Part shown: positions 1-9,103 of the stretch, piece by piece
Layout of the letters: each line of letters begins with the position of its first letter
Position numbering within the stretch: the stretch's first letter is position 1
Source: Brachionus manjavacas
Lineage: Eukaryota > Rotifera > Eurotatoria > Ploima > Brachionidae
Direction: 5' to 3'
Assembly: GCA_019054805.1 (NCBI GenBank)
Contig: JAHQIY010000042.1
Coordinates: 248,001-312,000, forward strand
Length of the DNA: 64,000 nucleotides
Position numbers and translations under genes: made by a program
The notes under the pieces: generated by a model
Seen by the model: the letters and a program-made list of their open reading frames with translations, nothing else
What the model was told of the DNA's origin: nothing
Databases searched by the model: none

Positions 1-165
1 TGCCTCGTTATATTTTTGCTTCCTTTTTATGGTCGAACACAAACGTTTGCTTGTTGATTTTATATTTGCAAAACACTGGTGTAGCGACCTTTGTGGTCAT
101 TATGATACTCTTGCTTTCCTCAACACGCCACGTAATCAACGATCTCTTTGTCACAAATTAAACAA

Positions 166-1530
166 ATGAATAACATCAAGCCAAATCGCTTAGAAATCAA
201 ACCGATTCCTTATCAGCTAGACCTTGCAGCCCAACACTTTGCTAACATTCACCAGCGACCTTGGGCCATGTTATTGCGCTCTCCTTCCAGAACGCACGTT
301 GATAGCCGATTTGATATCCTAGTGGCAGAGCCAAAAGCAACGATTACCACCCTTGGTAACGAGAGCTATATCGTTACTGAAGGTATGAAGGAAACCTCAA
401 GCGACAACCCATTTGAACTGCTTAAGCAAGTGCAAGCTCAAGTTTTGCCTGATCTCGACTATCGTGGTGAACTGCCTTTTATTGGCGGTGCTTTGGGCTA
501 TTTTTCGTATGACTTAGGCCGTCGAGTTGAGCGAATGCCATCTCTTGCCAAACAAGATCTCGTCACCCCTGACATGGCGATTGGTCTCTATGATTGGGCA
601 TTGATTGTCGACCATAAAGAGAAATCCGCTTATGTCGTCGGCTCTGACACTGAAGAGAAATGGCAATGGCTGACCAGTCAGCAAGAGAATAAAGTTGAAG
701 CGTTTGCAATGAGTGGTGATTGGCAATCTAATATGACCAAAGAGTCATACAGCAGCAAGTTTGCTCAAGTTCAAGAATACCTGCGCTCTGGAGATTGTTA
801 CCAGATTAACTTGGCTCAAAGATTCAGCGCGCCTTACCAAGGTTGTGAGTGGCAAGCTTATCAAAGGCTTGAAGGCGTAAACCAAGGTCCATTTTCTGCT
901 TTCGTTAGAACGGAGCACGGCGCGATTTTAAGTGTCTCCCCTGAACGTTTCTTACAGGTGAAAGACAATGAAATTGAGACAAAGCCTATTAAAGGAACTC
1001 GCCCACGCTCTGCTGATCCACAGGCAGACCGAAATGCAGCTTATGAGCTTGCTAACGCAGAAAAAGATCAAGCCGAAAACTTGATGATTGTTGACCTACT
1101 AAGAAACGATGTTGGCCGAGTGGCGAAACCTGGCAGCTTACACGTACCCAAACTTTTTGATATAGAGAGCTTTCCTGCGGTACACCACTTAGTCAGTACC
1201 ATTTGTGCCAAGCTCGATGACCAATATTGCGCAGCGGACTTATTGAAAGCCTCTTTCCCGGGTGGCTCAATCACTGGGGCACCTAAGATTCGCGCAATGG
1301 AAATTATTGAAGAGCTAGAGCCCCACCGTCGAAGCGCTTACTGTGGCAGTATTGGCTATATAAGCCGACATGGTCGTATGGACACCAGTATTACAATTCG
1401 TACGCTAGTCGCTGAAAATGGGAACATCCACGTATGGGCGGGAGGCGGTCTAGTCGCTGATAGCCAGTGTGAAGCGGAGTACCAAGAAACGCTTGATAAG
1501 TTGAGTAAGATCCTGCCGATCTTAGAGTAA
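166..1530 (+). CDS. pabB: Aminodeoxychorismate synthase component I
   Basis: Converts chorismate plus ammonia (from the PabA glutaminase) to 4-amino-4-deoxychorismate for folate synthesis; cytoplasmic. The chorismate-binding fold is clear: ETKPIKGTRPR carries the catalytic Lys, followed by DLLRNDVGR, FPGGSITGAPKIRAM and WAGGGLVADS near the C-terminus. About 454 residues, as expected. I prefer the ATG at 166; an in-frame TTG at 148 would add six residues and neither has a convincing Shine-Dalgarno. In enterobacteria pabB is followed by nudL and sdaA; here the same order is interrupted by an opposite-strand sensor pair. The 165 bases before the gene hold no gene I can support. Confidence 0.95.
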   Translation: MNNIKPNRLEIKPIPYQLDLAAQHFANIHQRPWAMLLRSPSRTHVDSRFDILVAEPKATITTLGNESYIVTEGMKETSSDNPFELLKQVQAQVLPDLDYRGELPFIGGALGYFSYDLGRRVERMPSLAKQDLVTPDMAIGLYDWALIVDHKEKSAYVVGSDTEEKWQWLTSQQENKVEAFAMSGDWQSNMTKESYSSKFAQVQEYLRSGDCYQINLAQRFSAPYQGCEWQAYQRLEGVNQGPFSAFVRTEHGAILSVSPERFLQVKDNEIETKPIKGTRPRSADPQADRNAAYELANAEKDQAENLMIVDLLRNDVGRVAKPGSLHVPKLFDIESFPAVHHLVSTICAKLDDQYCAADLLKASFPGGSITGAPKIRAMEIIEELEPHRRSAYCGSIGYISRHGRMDTSITIRTLVAENGNIHVWAGGGLVADSQCEAEYQETLDKLSKILPILE

Positions 1531-1830
1531 ACAATGGTAAGGGGCACAGGCTGACTGTCTGTAGCGTTTTCTGTAAGGAGAGAGTCGCATGGGCAGCCTT
1601 ACCATAGACGTAGCAGTGAGAACCCCTTCAACACCAAAGCCTGAGAATTAACAGCCCATGCAACAATTTGAAATTCTGCTCTTAGCTTAACCAACTCTAA
1701 TTTATAGTAAGCGCTACAAGCTAGGACATTAAGAAATGTTATAACATAACAATAATAAAAGAAAGCATTTCTTGCTCGCTCTCTATGCCATCAAATTTAT
1801 TTAAAGAAGTGCCCGCAACTTTGGTGCAGG
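1531..1830. other. Intergenic region with interleaved inverted repeats, possible structured RNA
   Basis: No ORF is supportable here. Perfect complementary pairs seen: 1534-1542 with 1597-1605 (9 bp), 1587-1594 with 1654-1661 (8 bp, crossing the first), 1539-1544 with 1623-1628 (6 bp) and 1547-1552 with 1638-1643 (6 bp). The crossing pattern suggests a pseudoknot or alternative folds. Further on are a 12-bp palindrome ATGTTATAACAT at 1736-1747 and an inverted repeat AAGAAATG/CATTTCTT at 1731-1738 and 1766-1773. It lies between two convergent genes, so it is not an obvious promoter region. I could not match it to tmRNA, RNase P, SRP RNA, or the glycine, cobalamin or TPP riboswitches. Confidence 0.4.
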
Positions 1831-3528
1831 CTAGCTCCATTTTTCGAGCATCAGTTTCAGATCTTTGGCCGTATAGGGCTTAGTTAAAATATCATCCATA
1901 CCACACTGGATGCATTTCTCACGCTCTTCGAGTGTGGTTCCCGCCGTTAAAGCAATTATTGGTAAGGTATACGCCTGTTCTCTTAAGTAAGCGGTAGCCT
2001 CAAAACCATCCATTTCGGGCATGCGGCAATCCATAAAGACAAGGTCATAATTAGCAGAATTAAACGCCTTGATCGCCTCAAGGCCATTGTTTGCCATATC
2101 AGGAGTAATTGAGAGCTTCTTTAACATTTGATTGATGATGACTTGGTTCATACGAATATCATCAACCACGAGAATAGATAGCTCCTCTAGCGGCTTAAAT
2201 TGGGGTTTCTGTTCTGCTTTACCAGCGCTCACCGTCCACTCAGCGGTTTCTTTAAGCGGCAAAAGCACTTCAAACGTACTTCCTTTTCCTATTTCACTAG
2301 AGAGCAATATTTCGCCAGACATCAACTCGACAAGATTTTTGCAGATCGCGAGACCTAGCCCTGTCCCTTCAAAGTTTCGCTTCGCGGTTCTATCAGCCTG
2401 AACAAATGGTGTGAACAATTGCGCTTGCGACTCTTCACTGATCCCTATCCCAGTGTCAGAGACAGCGAAGATTAAGTTTTCGCTTTCCCATTTAACTTTA
2501 ACTATCACCTTTCCGTGCGCCGTAAACTTAATCGCATTGCCCACCAAATTGATCAGAATCTGGCTAATGCGCTCAAAGTCACCAATCAGAGCCGTTGGAA
2601 TCGTGTTTTGTTCAATGATCTCAAAGCCGATTCCCTTCTCTAGCGCTTTCGTTTCAAAGATACCTAACACCATTTCACGCATTTCTGACCATAAGAATTG
2701 CGATGGAATCAACTGCATCATCCCTGCACTCATTTTGCTAAAGTCGAGGATGTCGTTGATGATATGGCGAAGCAAGTCGCCCGAATGCGAAAGATTGCTT
2801 AGCAAGGTTTGTTGTTCTTCATCTAACTGAGTTCCGGCTAACAGTTCAGCACTGCCTAACAAGCCATTGAGAGGCGTTCGGAGTTCGTGGTTGATCATGG
2901 CAACAAACTCTTTGGTCGAGCGTTCTGACTCTTCAGCCCTCGCTCTCGCTTCTTGGTTGCTTGTCACAATCAGTTGGCGACTGATCGCGCTGCACAATAG
3001 CTCTGCGACCAGTAAAAGCTGATTAACAACAAACTCTCGGTCGATTTCTTCGCTAATCAGGTCAACAGTCAGTTCACCAACTATTTTATGCTCCACTTCG
3101 ATCGGTAACTTCAGTGAGTTGCTGTGCCAGATCGCATAGGGTTTCACCAAGCTTAACTCTTTCACTTCCGCCGAACCAAATACGTTACCAATCACAGAAT
3201 TCATCAGCTCGGGCTCAATGTACAAACCTACACCAGATAATGCCGAAGAAGCCGTGAGTCTTTCTAGTAAATTGGCAATCAAGCCATCATCAAGCGTTCG
3301 GCTTAAAAATGCCCTGCCGAAGTGGATCAACGCTTCACTAATATGCTGTTCGAATTCAAGCTTATGCAGATCACTATGGGTTTGCCTTTTTAGCTGCGTT
3401 AGCACCAACTTCAAATGCTGATTAGACTCGTACAGCTCTAAACTTTTTTGCTCCAATAACGCTTCGGCTTGTTTACGAGCAGCTATTTCTCTGGCTAGCT
3501 TTCTTTCTAAAGGGGTGTCCTTATCCAT
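1831..3528 (-). CDS. H-NOX-associated hybrid sensor histidine kinase (HqsK-like)
   Basis: Soluble hybrid kinase of 565 residues with no membrane segment. N-terminal coiled coil (about 1-65), a region of unassigned sensor type (65-200), HisKA with the phospho-acceptor in INHELRTP (His214), an HATPase domain with N-box LINLVGNAIKFT and G-boxes DTGIGI and GTGLGLAI, then a C-terminal receiver with DD, the phospho-Asp in MDCRMPEMDG (about residue 500) and the KP lysine. It follows the H-NOX gene with a 5-base gap, so the two are one operon. By family knowledge, H-NOX-linked hybrid kinases of Vibrio are inhibited by NO-bound H-NOX and feed phosphate to the LuxU quorum-sensing phosphotransfer protein; the LuxU link here is inference. 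Confidence 0.9.
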   Translation of the reverse strand: MDKDTPLERKLAREIAARKQAEALLEQKSLELYESNQHLKLVLTQLKRQTHSDLHKLEFEQHISEALIHFGRAFLSRTLDDGLIANLLERLTASSALSGVGLYIEPELMNSVIGNVFGSAEVKELSLVKPYAIWHSNSLKLPIEVEHKIVGELTVDLISEEIDREFVVNQLLLVAELLCSAISRQLIVTSNQEARARAEESERSTKEFVAMINHELRTPLNGLLGSAELLAGTQLDEEQQTLLSNLSHSGDLLRHIINDILDFSKMSAGMMQLIPSQFLWSEMREMVLGIFETKALEKGIGFEIIEQNTIPTALIGDFERISQILINLVGNAIKFTAHGKVIVKVKWESENLIFAVSDTGIGISEESQAQLFTPFVQADRTAKRNFEGTGLGLAICKNLVELMSGEILLSSEIGKGSTFEVLLPLKETAEWTVSAGKAEQKPQFKPLEELSILVVDDIRMNQVIINQMLKKLSITPDMANNGLEAIKAFNSANYDLVFMDCRMPEMDGFEATAYLREQAYTLPIIALTAGTTLEEREKCIQCGMDDILTKPYTAKDLKLMLEKWS

Positions 3529-3533
3529 TTAGG

Positions 3534-4076
3534 CTATCCTACTACACTCACCTTGAACCGAACTTGACTGCCATCTTCCGCCAAGTTTTCCATCGTCGTT
3601 GCTATCTTCTCATCAAAAAACTCACCGCAACCTTCGATTAAACCTAAACAGACATGAGACATACAACGGGCACTATGATAGTCAAAGACCATCTCGCTTT
3701 CCGCCTCAGAGATAAATATGAAGGAAGGAGGGTTGGCTTCGGGATAAAGTTTTTTAACTTCGATATGGATATAGTCTTCGACCAATTTAATAAATTGAAA
3801 CGTCGACTTGCACTCTTGTAAGCTATTATTATCAGGTAAGGTGTTATAAAGGTTATTAAAAACTGACTGACCAAAAACTCGTTGAAGATCTTCTGGTGAG
3901 ATACCCGTACGAACGCTGAGCTGCATGATGAGCTTGACCAAGTTGCGATGGTCATAACTGCCCACAGAAGTGTAGACGCCATCATCACCCACAGCGGAAA
4001 GCAAGCTATCAAGTTCTTCTAAACCAAATTTTTGTTCAACCAAGTCCATAAACTCAGTAAAGATAATACCTTTCAT
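3534..4076 (-). CDS. Heme NO-binding (H-NOX/HNOB) sensor protein
   Basis: 180-residue cytoplasmic protoheme sensor that binds nitric oxide and controls the adjacent kinase. Diagnostic features are visible: the proximal heme ligand His104 in DYIHIEVKKLYP and the heme-propionate motif Y-x-S-x-R at residues 133-137 (YHSAR). Several Cys lie in the C-terminal third (138, 143, 150), which in related H-NOX proteins can take part in zinc binding. It is the first gene of a two-gene minus-strand operon with the hybrid kinase. The pair sits between pabB and nudL, which are adjacent in enterobacteria, so it may be an acquired cassette. Confidence 0.95.
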   Translation of the reverse strand: MKGIIFTEFMDLVEQKFGLEELDSLLSAVGDDGVYTSVGSYDHRNLVKLIMQLSVRTGISPEDLQRVFGQSVFNNLYNTLPDNNSLQECKSTFQFIKLVEDYIHIEVKKLYPEANPPSFIFISEAESEMVFDYHSARCMSHVCLGLIEGCGEFFDEKIATTMENLAEDGSQVRFKVSVVG

Positions 4077-4160
4077 TAATTACGCCATCCTTGCGCTAGT
4101 GGGTGTAGTAGAAAGCATGAGCCATATTGAAGGCTTTTTCAAATATCAAAAGGAGCTAAC

Positions 4161-4769
4161 GTGTTGTCTGAGCTAAATAAAAATCACTTGATCCAGCGAT
4201 TTCAAATGCACCAAACCGTTGACTATCACCAAGAAGCTCTCAACCGTGTCTCACACCTCAATCATACCCACTTACGTAAAGCCTCAGTACTGGTTGGTTT
4301 TGTTGAACGCGATAACGGAATTAATGTCCTCTTCACTCGCCGAGCCAAACATCTGAAACATCACCCCGGCCAGGTTAGCTTTCCAGGTGGGAAATTCGAA
4401 TCTAGCGATATCGACTTATCCCACACAGCGTTACGAGAGACTTATGAAGAAGTAGGAATAGAGCAAAGCCAAATTGAAATATTTGGTCAAATGCCAGAAC
4501 TGGTAACAATAAGTCGATTTACAGTCACCCCTTTCTTGGGATTCATTTCTCCAGATTATCAAACACGCATTGACAAAAATGAAGTCGATGAAGTTTTTGA
4601 AGTGCCTGCTACTGTAGTTTTAGACAGAGAAAAATTACACAGTCAGCAATTTCGAGTTAACAATTTTTCACATCGAGTGTTTGGGCTTTCCTACAATTCT
4701 CATTTTATCTGGGGTATGACCGCGCAAATCATACAAGCGATGCAAAATCACATTATGAATCAGCATTAA
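4161..4769 (+). CDS. nudL: Nudix hydrolase, CoA pyrophosphatase type
   Basis: Predicted to cleave CoA or acyl-CoA to phosphopantetheine and 3',5'-ADP. The CoA-pyrophosphatase signature RRAKHLKHHPGQVSFPGG runs directly into the Nudix box, whose REx2EExG core is RETYEEVG with the upstream Gly in FPGGKFE. 202 residues. The GTG at 4161 is chosen because AAAGGAG ends five bases upstream; the following TTG (4164) would also fit. In enterobacteria nudL lies between pabB and sdaA, and this order is preserved apart from the inserted H-NOX pair and the transporter. Confidence 0.92.
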   Translation: MLSELNKNHLIQRFQMHQTVDYHQEALNRVSHLNHTHLRKASVLVGFVERDNGINVLFTRRAKHLKHHPGQVSFPGGKFESSDIDLSHTALRETYEEVGIEQSQIEIFGQMPELVTISRFTVTPFLGFISPDYQTRIDKNEVDEVFEVPATVVLDREKLHSQQFRVNNFSHRVFGLSYNSHFIWGMTAQIIQAMQNHIMNQH

Positions 4770-5058
4770 TAACTCTGGTAAATGAAACAAATCCATTCAC
4801 ATTAGTTAAATTGTTTATCAATAACGGAAACGTTTTCTGAGACATACATTAAACAAATTCATAACAACATTAGATTTACTAATGCATCGCATTAGCATAA
4901 ATCACTAGTAGCACATCATTTTCGTGAGCAAAAACCTGTTTTTGACATATCATGTTATAACTTGAATCAATTCATGATTTAGATCTAGTTTTCGTGCAAG
5001 GTTTTTATGCAAAATTGCCCCCGACTTATTTCCTGTTCCCAAAAATGAGTATCACAAA

Positions 5059-6312
5059 ATGAATACTACAACTACTGCGGCTTCGACCGCACAATCGTCT
5101 AGTAAGTTTACTTACAAAGACTTCACTTGGTGTCTATCACTTTTCGGTACCGCTGTAGGTGCTGGCGTACTTTTCCTTCCTATTAAAGCAGGTGCGGGTG
5201 GTTTTTGGCCATTAGTTATCCTTGCTCTAATCGCAGCACCAATGACTTGGTTCGCTCACAAATCTCTTGCTCGTTTCGTACTTTCTGCGAAAAACCCTGA
5301 AGCTGATATCACTGACACTGTTGAAGAGCACTTTGGTAAGACTGGCGCAAACCTTATTACTTTTGCCTACTTCTTCGCTATCTACCCAATCGTTCTTATC
5401 TACGGTGTTGGTATCACAAACACGGTTGACTCTTTCTTAGTTAACCAAATGGGTATGGAATCAATTCCTCGTCCAATCCTGTCAGGCGCGCTAATCGCTG
5501 CAATGACTGCGGGCGTAGTGTTTGGTAAAGAGCTAATGCTGAAAGCGACATCTGCACTGGTATACCCACTAGTGTTCATCCTACTTGCGCTTTCTTTCTA
5601 CCTAATTCCAGATTGGAACAGCTCAATGGTAGAAGTAGCACCTGACTGGTCTTCTATGCCATCTGTTGTTTGGCTAGCAATTCCAATCATCGTATTCTCT
5701 TTCAACCACAGCCCAGTAATCTCTCAGTTCTCTAAAGAGCAACGTCGTGTTCACGGTGAAAATGCAGTTCAGAAAACTGACACTATCACTGGCGGCGCAG
5801 CGATGATGCTAATGGGTTTTGTAATGTTCTTCGTATTCTCAGTTGTTCTATCTCTGTCTCCAGAGCAACTAGCAATGGCGCAAGAGCAAAACATCTCAGT
5901 TCTTTCTTACCTAGCGAACGTTCACGAGTCACCACTTATCTCTTACATGGGTCCACTAGTGGCATTCGCAGCGATCACATCTAGCTACTTCGGTCACTTC
6001 CTAGGTGCACACGAAGGTCTAGTAGGTCTAATCAAGTCTCGCTCTGAAACGCCAGTAAGCAAGATTGAAAAAGGTTCTCTACTGTTCATCGTTATCACTA
6101 CTTGGATCGTGGCTATCGTTAACCCAAGCATCCTAGGTATGATTGAAACAATGGGTGCGCCAATGATTGCGGCAATCCTGTTCCTAATGCCAGTATTCGC
6201 AATGCAGAAAGTGCCAGCGATGGCGAAGTACAAAACTTCTGCACCTGTACAGATTTTCACAGCAATCTGTGGTATTGCGGCAATTACTTCTGTAATCTAC
6301 GGCGCTCTTTAA
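5059..6312 (+). CDS. sdaC: Serine/threonine-type transporter, HAAAP family (SdaC-like)
   Basis: 417-residue inner-membrane amino acid:cation symporter of the hydroxy/aromatic amino-acid permease family, with about 11 hydrophobic segments. The first helix carries GTAVGAGVLFLPIKAGAGG, typical of SdaC/TdcC-like members. The next gene encodes L-serine dehydratase, so L-serine is the likely substrate, imported for deamination to pyruvate. A 289-base upstream spacer precedes it. A terminator-like hairpin separates it from sdaA. Codon use is strongly biased, suggesting high expression. Confidence 0.88.
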   Translation: MNTTTTAASTAQSSSKFTYKDFTWCLSLFGTAVGAGVLFLPIKAGAGGFWPLVILALIAAPMTWFAHKSLARFVLSAKNPEADITDTVEEHFGKTGANLITFAYFFAIYPIVLIYGVGITNTVDSFLVNQMGMESIPRPILSGALIAAMTAGVVFGKELMLKATSALVYPLVFILLALSFYLIPDWNSSMVEVAPDWSSMPSVVWLAIPIIVFSFNHSPVISQFSKEQRRVHGENAVQKTDTITGGAAMMLMGFVMFFVFSVVLSLSPEQLAMAQEQNISVLSYLANVHESPLISYMGPLVAFAAITSSYFGHFLGAHEGLVGLIKSRSETPVSKIEKGSLLFIVITTWIVAIVNPSILGMIETMGAPMIAAILFLMPVFAMQKVPAMAKYKTSAPVQIFTAICGIAAITSVIYGAL

Positions 6313-6362
6313 TCCAAGGCTTTATAAAGTCTGATTAAACCAAGAATATAACGATAATAAAT

Positions 6363-6391
6363 AAGCCTCCCCACCCCTTGGGAGGCTTTGT
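6363..6391 (+). terminator. Intercistronic hairpin between sdaC and sdaA
   Basis: AAGCCTCCC (6363-6371) pairs perfectly with GGGAGGCTT (6380-6388) around an 8-base loop, followed by TGTT. It is a weak or partial terminator that could lower sdaA expression relative to the transporter, or stabilise the upstream mRNA end. Confidence 0.65.
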
Positions 6392-6406
6392 TCTGAGGTA
6401 ATCGAT

Positions 6407-7768
6407 ATGATTAGTGTTTTTGACATCTATAAGATCGGCGTTGGTCCTTCTAGCTCACACACTGTTGGCCCAATGAAAGCAGGTAAAGAATTTATTGATG
6501 ATTTACGCTCAATGGGAAAATTGCGCGACATCACTAAAATTACCGTCGACGTTTATGGATCACTATCACTGACAGGGAAAGGTCACCACACCGATATTGC
6601 TATCATCATGGGTCTTGCAGGCAATACCCCTGAGAAAGTTGATATTGACTCTATTCCGGGCTTTATTGCTCGCGTAGAAGAAACTGAGCGCCTTCCTGTT
6701 GGCATGCACTGTCACACAGTATCGTTCCCTAAAGAGGGTGGTATGAACTTTCATACTACTAACCTTGAGCTTCACGAAAATGGCATGCAAATTCATGCTT
6801 GGATCGGTGAAGAGAAGATTTACTCTAAGACTTATTACTCTATCGGCGGTGGTTTCATCGTTGATGAAGAGAACTTCGGTAAAGAAGAAGAAAACCCAGT
6901 AAAAGCTCCTTATGAGTTCACTACGGCTGAAGAGCTAGTGAATCAGTGTAAGGAAAGCGGTCTTTCTATCAGCACGCTGGTAATGAAAAACCAAGCTGCA
7001 CTTCATTCTGACGAAGAGTCTCGCACTTATTTTGCTAACATCTGGAAAACCATGCGTGAATGTATGGATCGCGGTATGAATACGGAAGGTATTTTGCCTG
7101 GTCCTCTACGTGTGCCTCGCCGTGCAGCAGCACTGCGCCAGCAGCTTCTAACATCAGAGAAAACAACGAACGATCCTATGTCTGTTGTAGACTGGGTAAA
7201 CATGTTCGCTTTCGCTGTTAACGAAGAAAACGCTGCGGGTGGCCGTGTGGTGACTGCGCCAACTAACGGTGCTTGTGGCATTATTCCAGCGGTATTGGCT
7301 TACTACGACAAGTTCATTCAAACAGTCACAGAGAAAGACTACATCCGTTACTTTGCAGCTTCTGGTGCAATCGGTGGTCTATACAAGCGTAACGCTTCTA
7401 TCTCTGGTGCTGAAGTTGGCTGTCAGGGTGAAGTTGGTGTGGCATGTTCTATGGCGGCAGCGGGTCTTGCTGAGCTTATGGGTGGTAGCCCAGAGCAAGT
7501 ATGTATGGCAGCCGAAATCGCAATGGAGCACAACCTAGGTCTGACTTGTGACCCAGTTGCAGGTCAAGTTCAGGTACCATGTATCGAACGTAACGGTATC
7601 GCTGCTGTTAAGGCAATCAACTCGACTCGTATGGCTCTACGCCGCTCTTCAGCGCCAACAGTTTCTCTGGATAAAGTAATTGAAACTATGCTAGAGACGG
7701 GCAAAGACATGAACGCTAAATACCGTGAAACATCTCAAGGTGGTCTAGCAGTTAAAGTCATCTGCTAA
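6407..7768 (+). CDS. sdaA: L-serine dehydratase (iron-sulfur type)
   Basis: Deaminates L-serine to pyruvate and ammonia using an oxygen-sensitive 4Fe-4S cluster. The 453-residue length equals single-chain SdaA/SdaB. N-terminal SVFDIYKIGVGPSSSHTVGP is the family hallmark; the catalytic domain has APTNGACGIIPAVL and GAEVGCQGEVG, and cluster Cys are spread through the C-terminal half (LTCDPVAGQVQVPC). The ATG at 6407 is preceded by GAGGTAA seven bases upstream. It sits downstream of the SdaC-like transporter as an uptake/catabolism pair. Confidence 0.95.
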   Translation: MISVFDIYKIGVGPSSSHTVGPMKAGKEFIDDLRSMGKLRDITKITVDVYGSLSLTGKGHHTDIAIIMGLAGNTPEKVDIDSIPGFIARVEETERLPVGMHCHTVSFPKEGGMNFHTTNLELHENGMQIHAWIGEEKIYSKTYYSIGGGFIVDEENFGKEEENPVKAPYEFTTAEELVNQCKESGLSISTLVMKNQAALHSDEESRTYFANIWKTMRECMDRGMNTEGILPGPLRVPRRAAALRQQLLTSEKTTNDPMSVVDWVNMFAFAVNEENAAGGRVVTAPTNGACGIIPAVLAYYDKFIQTVTEKDYIRYFAASGAIGGLYKRNASISGAEVGCQGEVGVACSMAAAGLAELMGGSPEQVCMAAEIAMEHNLGLTCDPVAGQVQVPCIERNGIAAVKAINSTRMALRRSSAPTVSLDKVIETMLETGKDMNAKYRETSQGGLAVKVIC

Positions 7769-7790
7769 TCGCGCTAAACCTTATAGAATA

Positions 7791-7818
7791 AAGCCTGAGC
7801 TATCGCTCGGGCTTTTTT
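7791..7818 (+). terminator. sdaA Rho-independent terminator
   Basis: AGCCTGAGC (7792-7800) pairs with GCTCGGGCT (7805-7813; one G-U pair), followed by six T. IS copy 1 is inserted nine bases after the T-run. Confidence 0.85.
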
Positions 7819-7866
7819 ATTATCACTGTCCCGTCCTGAAATGTGTTTACACATTGAGGACGAATT

Positions 7867-8271
7867 ATGACTACTTCAAACAGACCCTACATTAAGCGCA
7901 CTCAGCGCGATTACACGCTAGGCTTTAAATTACAGGTCGTTGTCGCTGTTGAAAGAGGCGATATGACTTATAAACAGGCCCAAGCTATCTATGGTATCCA
8001 AGGCCGTTCAACAGTCCTAACTTGGCTCAGAAAGCACGGTCAGATGGACTGGACGCGAAATCCAAGGAGAACAGCCATGCATAAAACCACCAAGACAAAA
8101 GAGTCCCCCGCACAGAAAATAAAACGCCTTGAGAAAGAACTCGAAGACGAGCGCCTGAAGAACTTATTTTACAACGAGGTGATAGATATTCTTGATGCAG
8201 AGCACGGGACTGGCCTCAGAAAAAAGTATATAGACAAGGGGCCAGAAGCGTTCAAAAAGAGAAAAGCGTAA
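7867..8271 (+). CDS. IS3-family transposase OrfA (copy 1, intact)
   Basis: 134-residue DNA-binding subunit. An N-terminal helix-turn-helix (about 10-60; RTQRDYTLGFKLQVV, TYKQAQAIYGIQGRSTVLTW) is followed by a leucine-zipper-like helix rich in E, K and L (about 85-115). Shine-Dalgarno GAGGA lies six bases before the ATG. In intact IS3 elements a -1 frameshift near the end of orfA makes the OrfAB transposase; A-rich runs CAAAAAG and GAAAAGC just before the orfA stop are candidate slip sites. Here orfA is intact while the orfB that follows is broken. Confidence 0.92.
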   Translation: MTTSNRPYIKRTQRDYTLGFKLQVVVAVERGDMTYKQAQAIYGIQGRSTVLTWLRKHGQMDWTRNPRRTAMHKTTKTKESPAQKIKRLEKELEDERLKNLFYNEVIDILDAEHGTGLRKKYIDKGPEAFKKRKA

Positions 8272-8294
8272 GTTTAAGTCGGCTATGTCGACTG

Positions 8295-9103
8295 TTGGGA
8301 TTCTCTAGGCAAAGTGTTTATCAACGTGAAAAACGGAGACTGCACGTCAGGTTGAGCTTGAGCCTGTTCGACAAATGGTGCTTGAACTTAGGCGCTACAT
8401 GCCTCGTTTAGGAACAAGGAAACTGTACTTTTTACTTAAGCCGAAGTTCATGGCTCAAGATATTAAGCTTGGTCGAGACGCATTCTTCGACTACCTAAGA
8501 GAAGAGTTGTTACTCGTTCAGCCTAAGCGTAGCTATACAAAGACAACCAACAGTAAACATTGGATGAAGAAGCATCCTAATCGACTGAAGGACTTTGTCC
8601 CTTGTCGGCCTGAGCAGGTACTGGTCAGTGACATTACTTATGTTCAGTCTCGTGAGGGAACCCACTATCTGTCGTTAGTCACAGATGCCTTTAGTAGAAA
8701 AATAATGGGATACGAGCTTAGCAACGAGATGAAAACGACGGACGTAGTAAAGGCGCTAGACATGGCGATAAGTACACGCCAATACCACAGTCCATGCATC
8801 CATCATTCTGATCGTGGGCTTCAGTACTGCTCAGGTCTTTATCAAGAGCGCCTAAAGACCGACAACATGGTGGCTTCAATGACGGATGGATACGACTGTT
8901 ACCAAAACGCATTAGCGGAGAGGATAAATGGCATACTTAAACAAGAGTTCTTACTGGAAACTTGCCAAAATATAACTGAGTTAGAGAAACTAATTAGTGA
9001 ATCCGTAGCTATCTACAACGGTATAAGGCCACACCTCAGCCTGGGAATGAAGACACCAAATGAGGTACATGAAAAAAGCCAACAGCTAATGCTGTTGGCT
9101 TAA
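8295..9103 (+). pseudogene. IS3-family transposase OrfB (copy 1), frameshifted
   Basis: DDE integrase-core subunit. By comparison with copy 2, orfB should start at the TTG at 8295, but the sequence here reads CGGAG where copy 2 has CGGGAG (about 8335), so the first 13 or so codons are out of frame with the rest. From the ATG at 8375 a 242-residue frame stays open and contains the catalytic core: SDITYV (first Asp), HHSDRGLQYC (second Asp) and NALAERINGILKQEF (Glu). The missing part holds the N-terminal segment. A homopolymer sequencing error could give the same pattern. Confidence 0.85.

Noticed and set aside
1534-1661. Known RNA families for the structured region (tmRNA, glycine, cobalamin, TPP or c-di-GMP riboswitch)
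   Set aside because: None of the consensus core sequences is present, and the region lies downstream of pabB between convergent genes.
3644-4012. 122-codon frame inside the H-NOX gene
   Set aside because: It is on the same strand in another frame, and the H-NOX frame has clear heme motifs.
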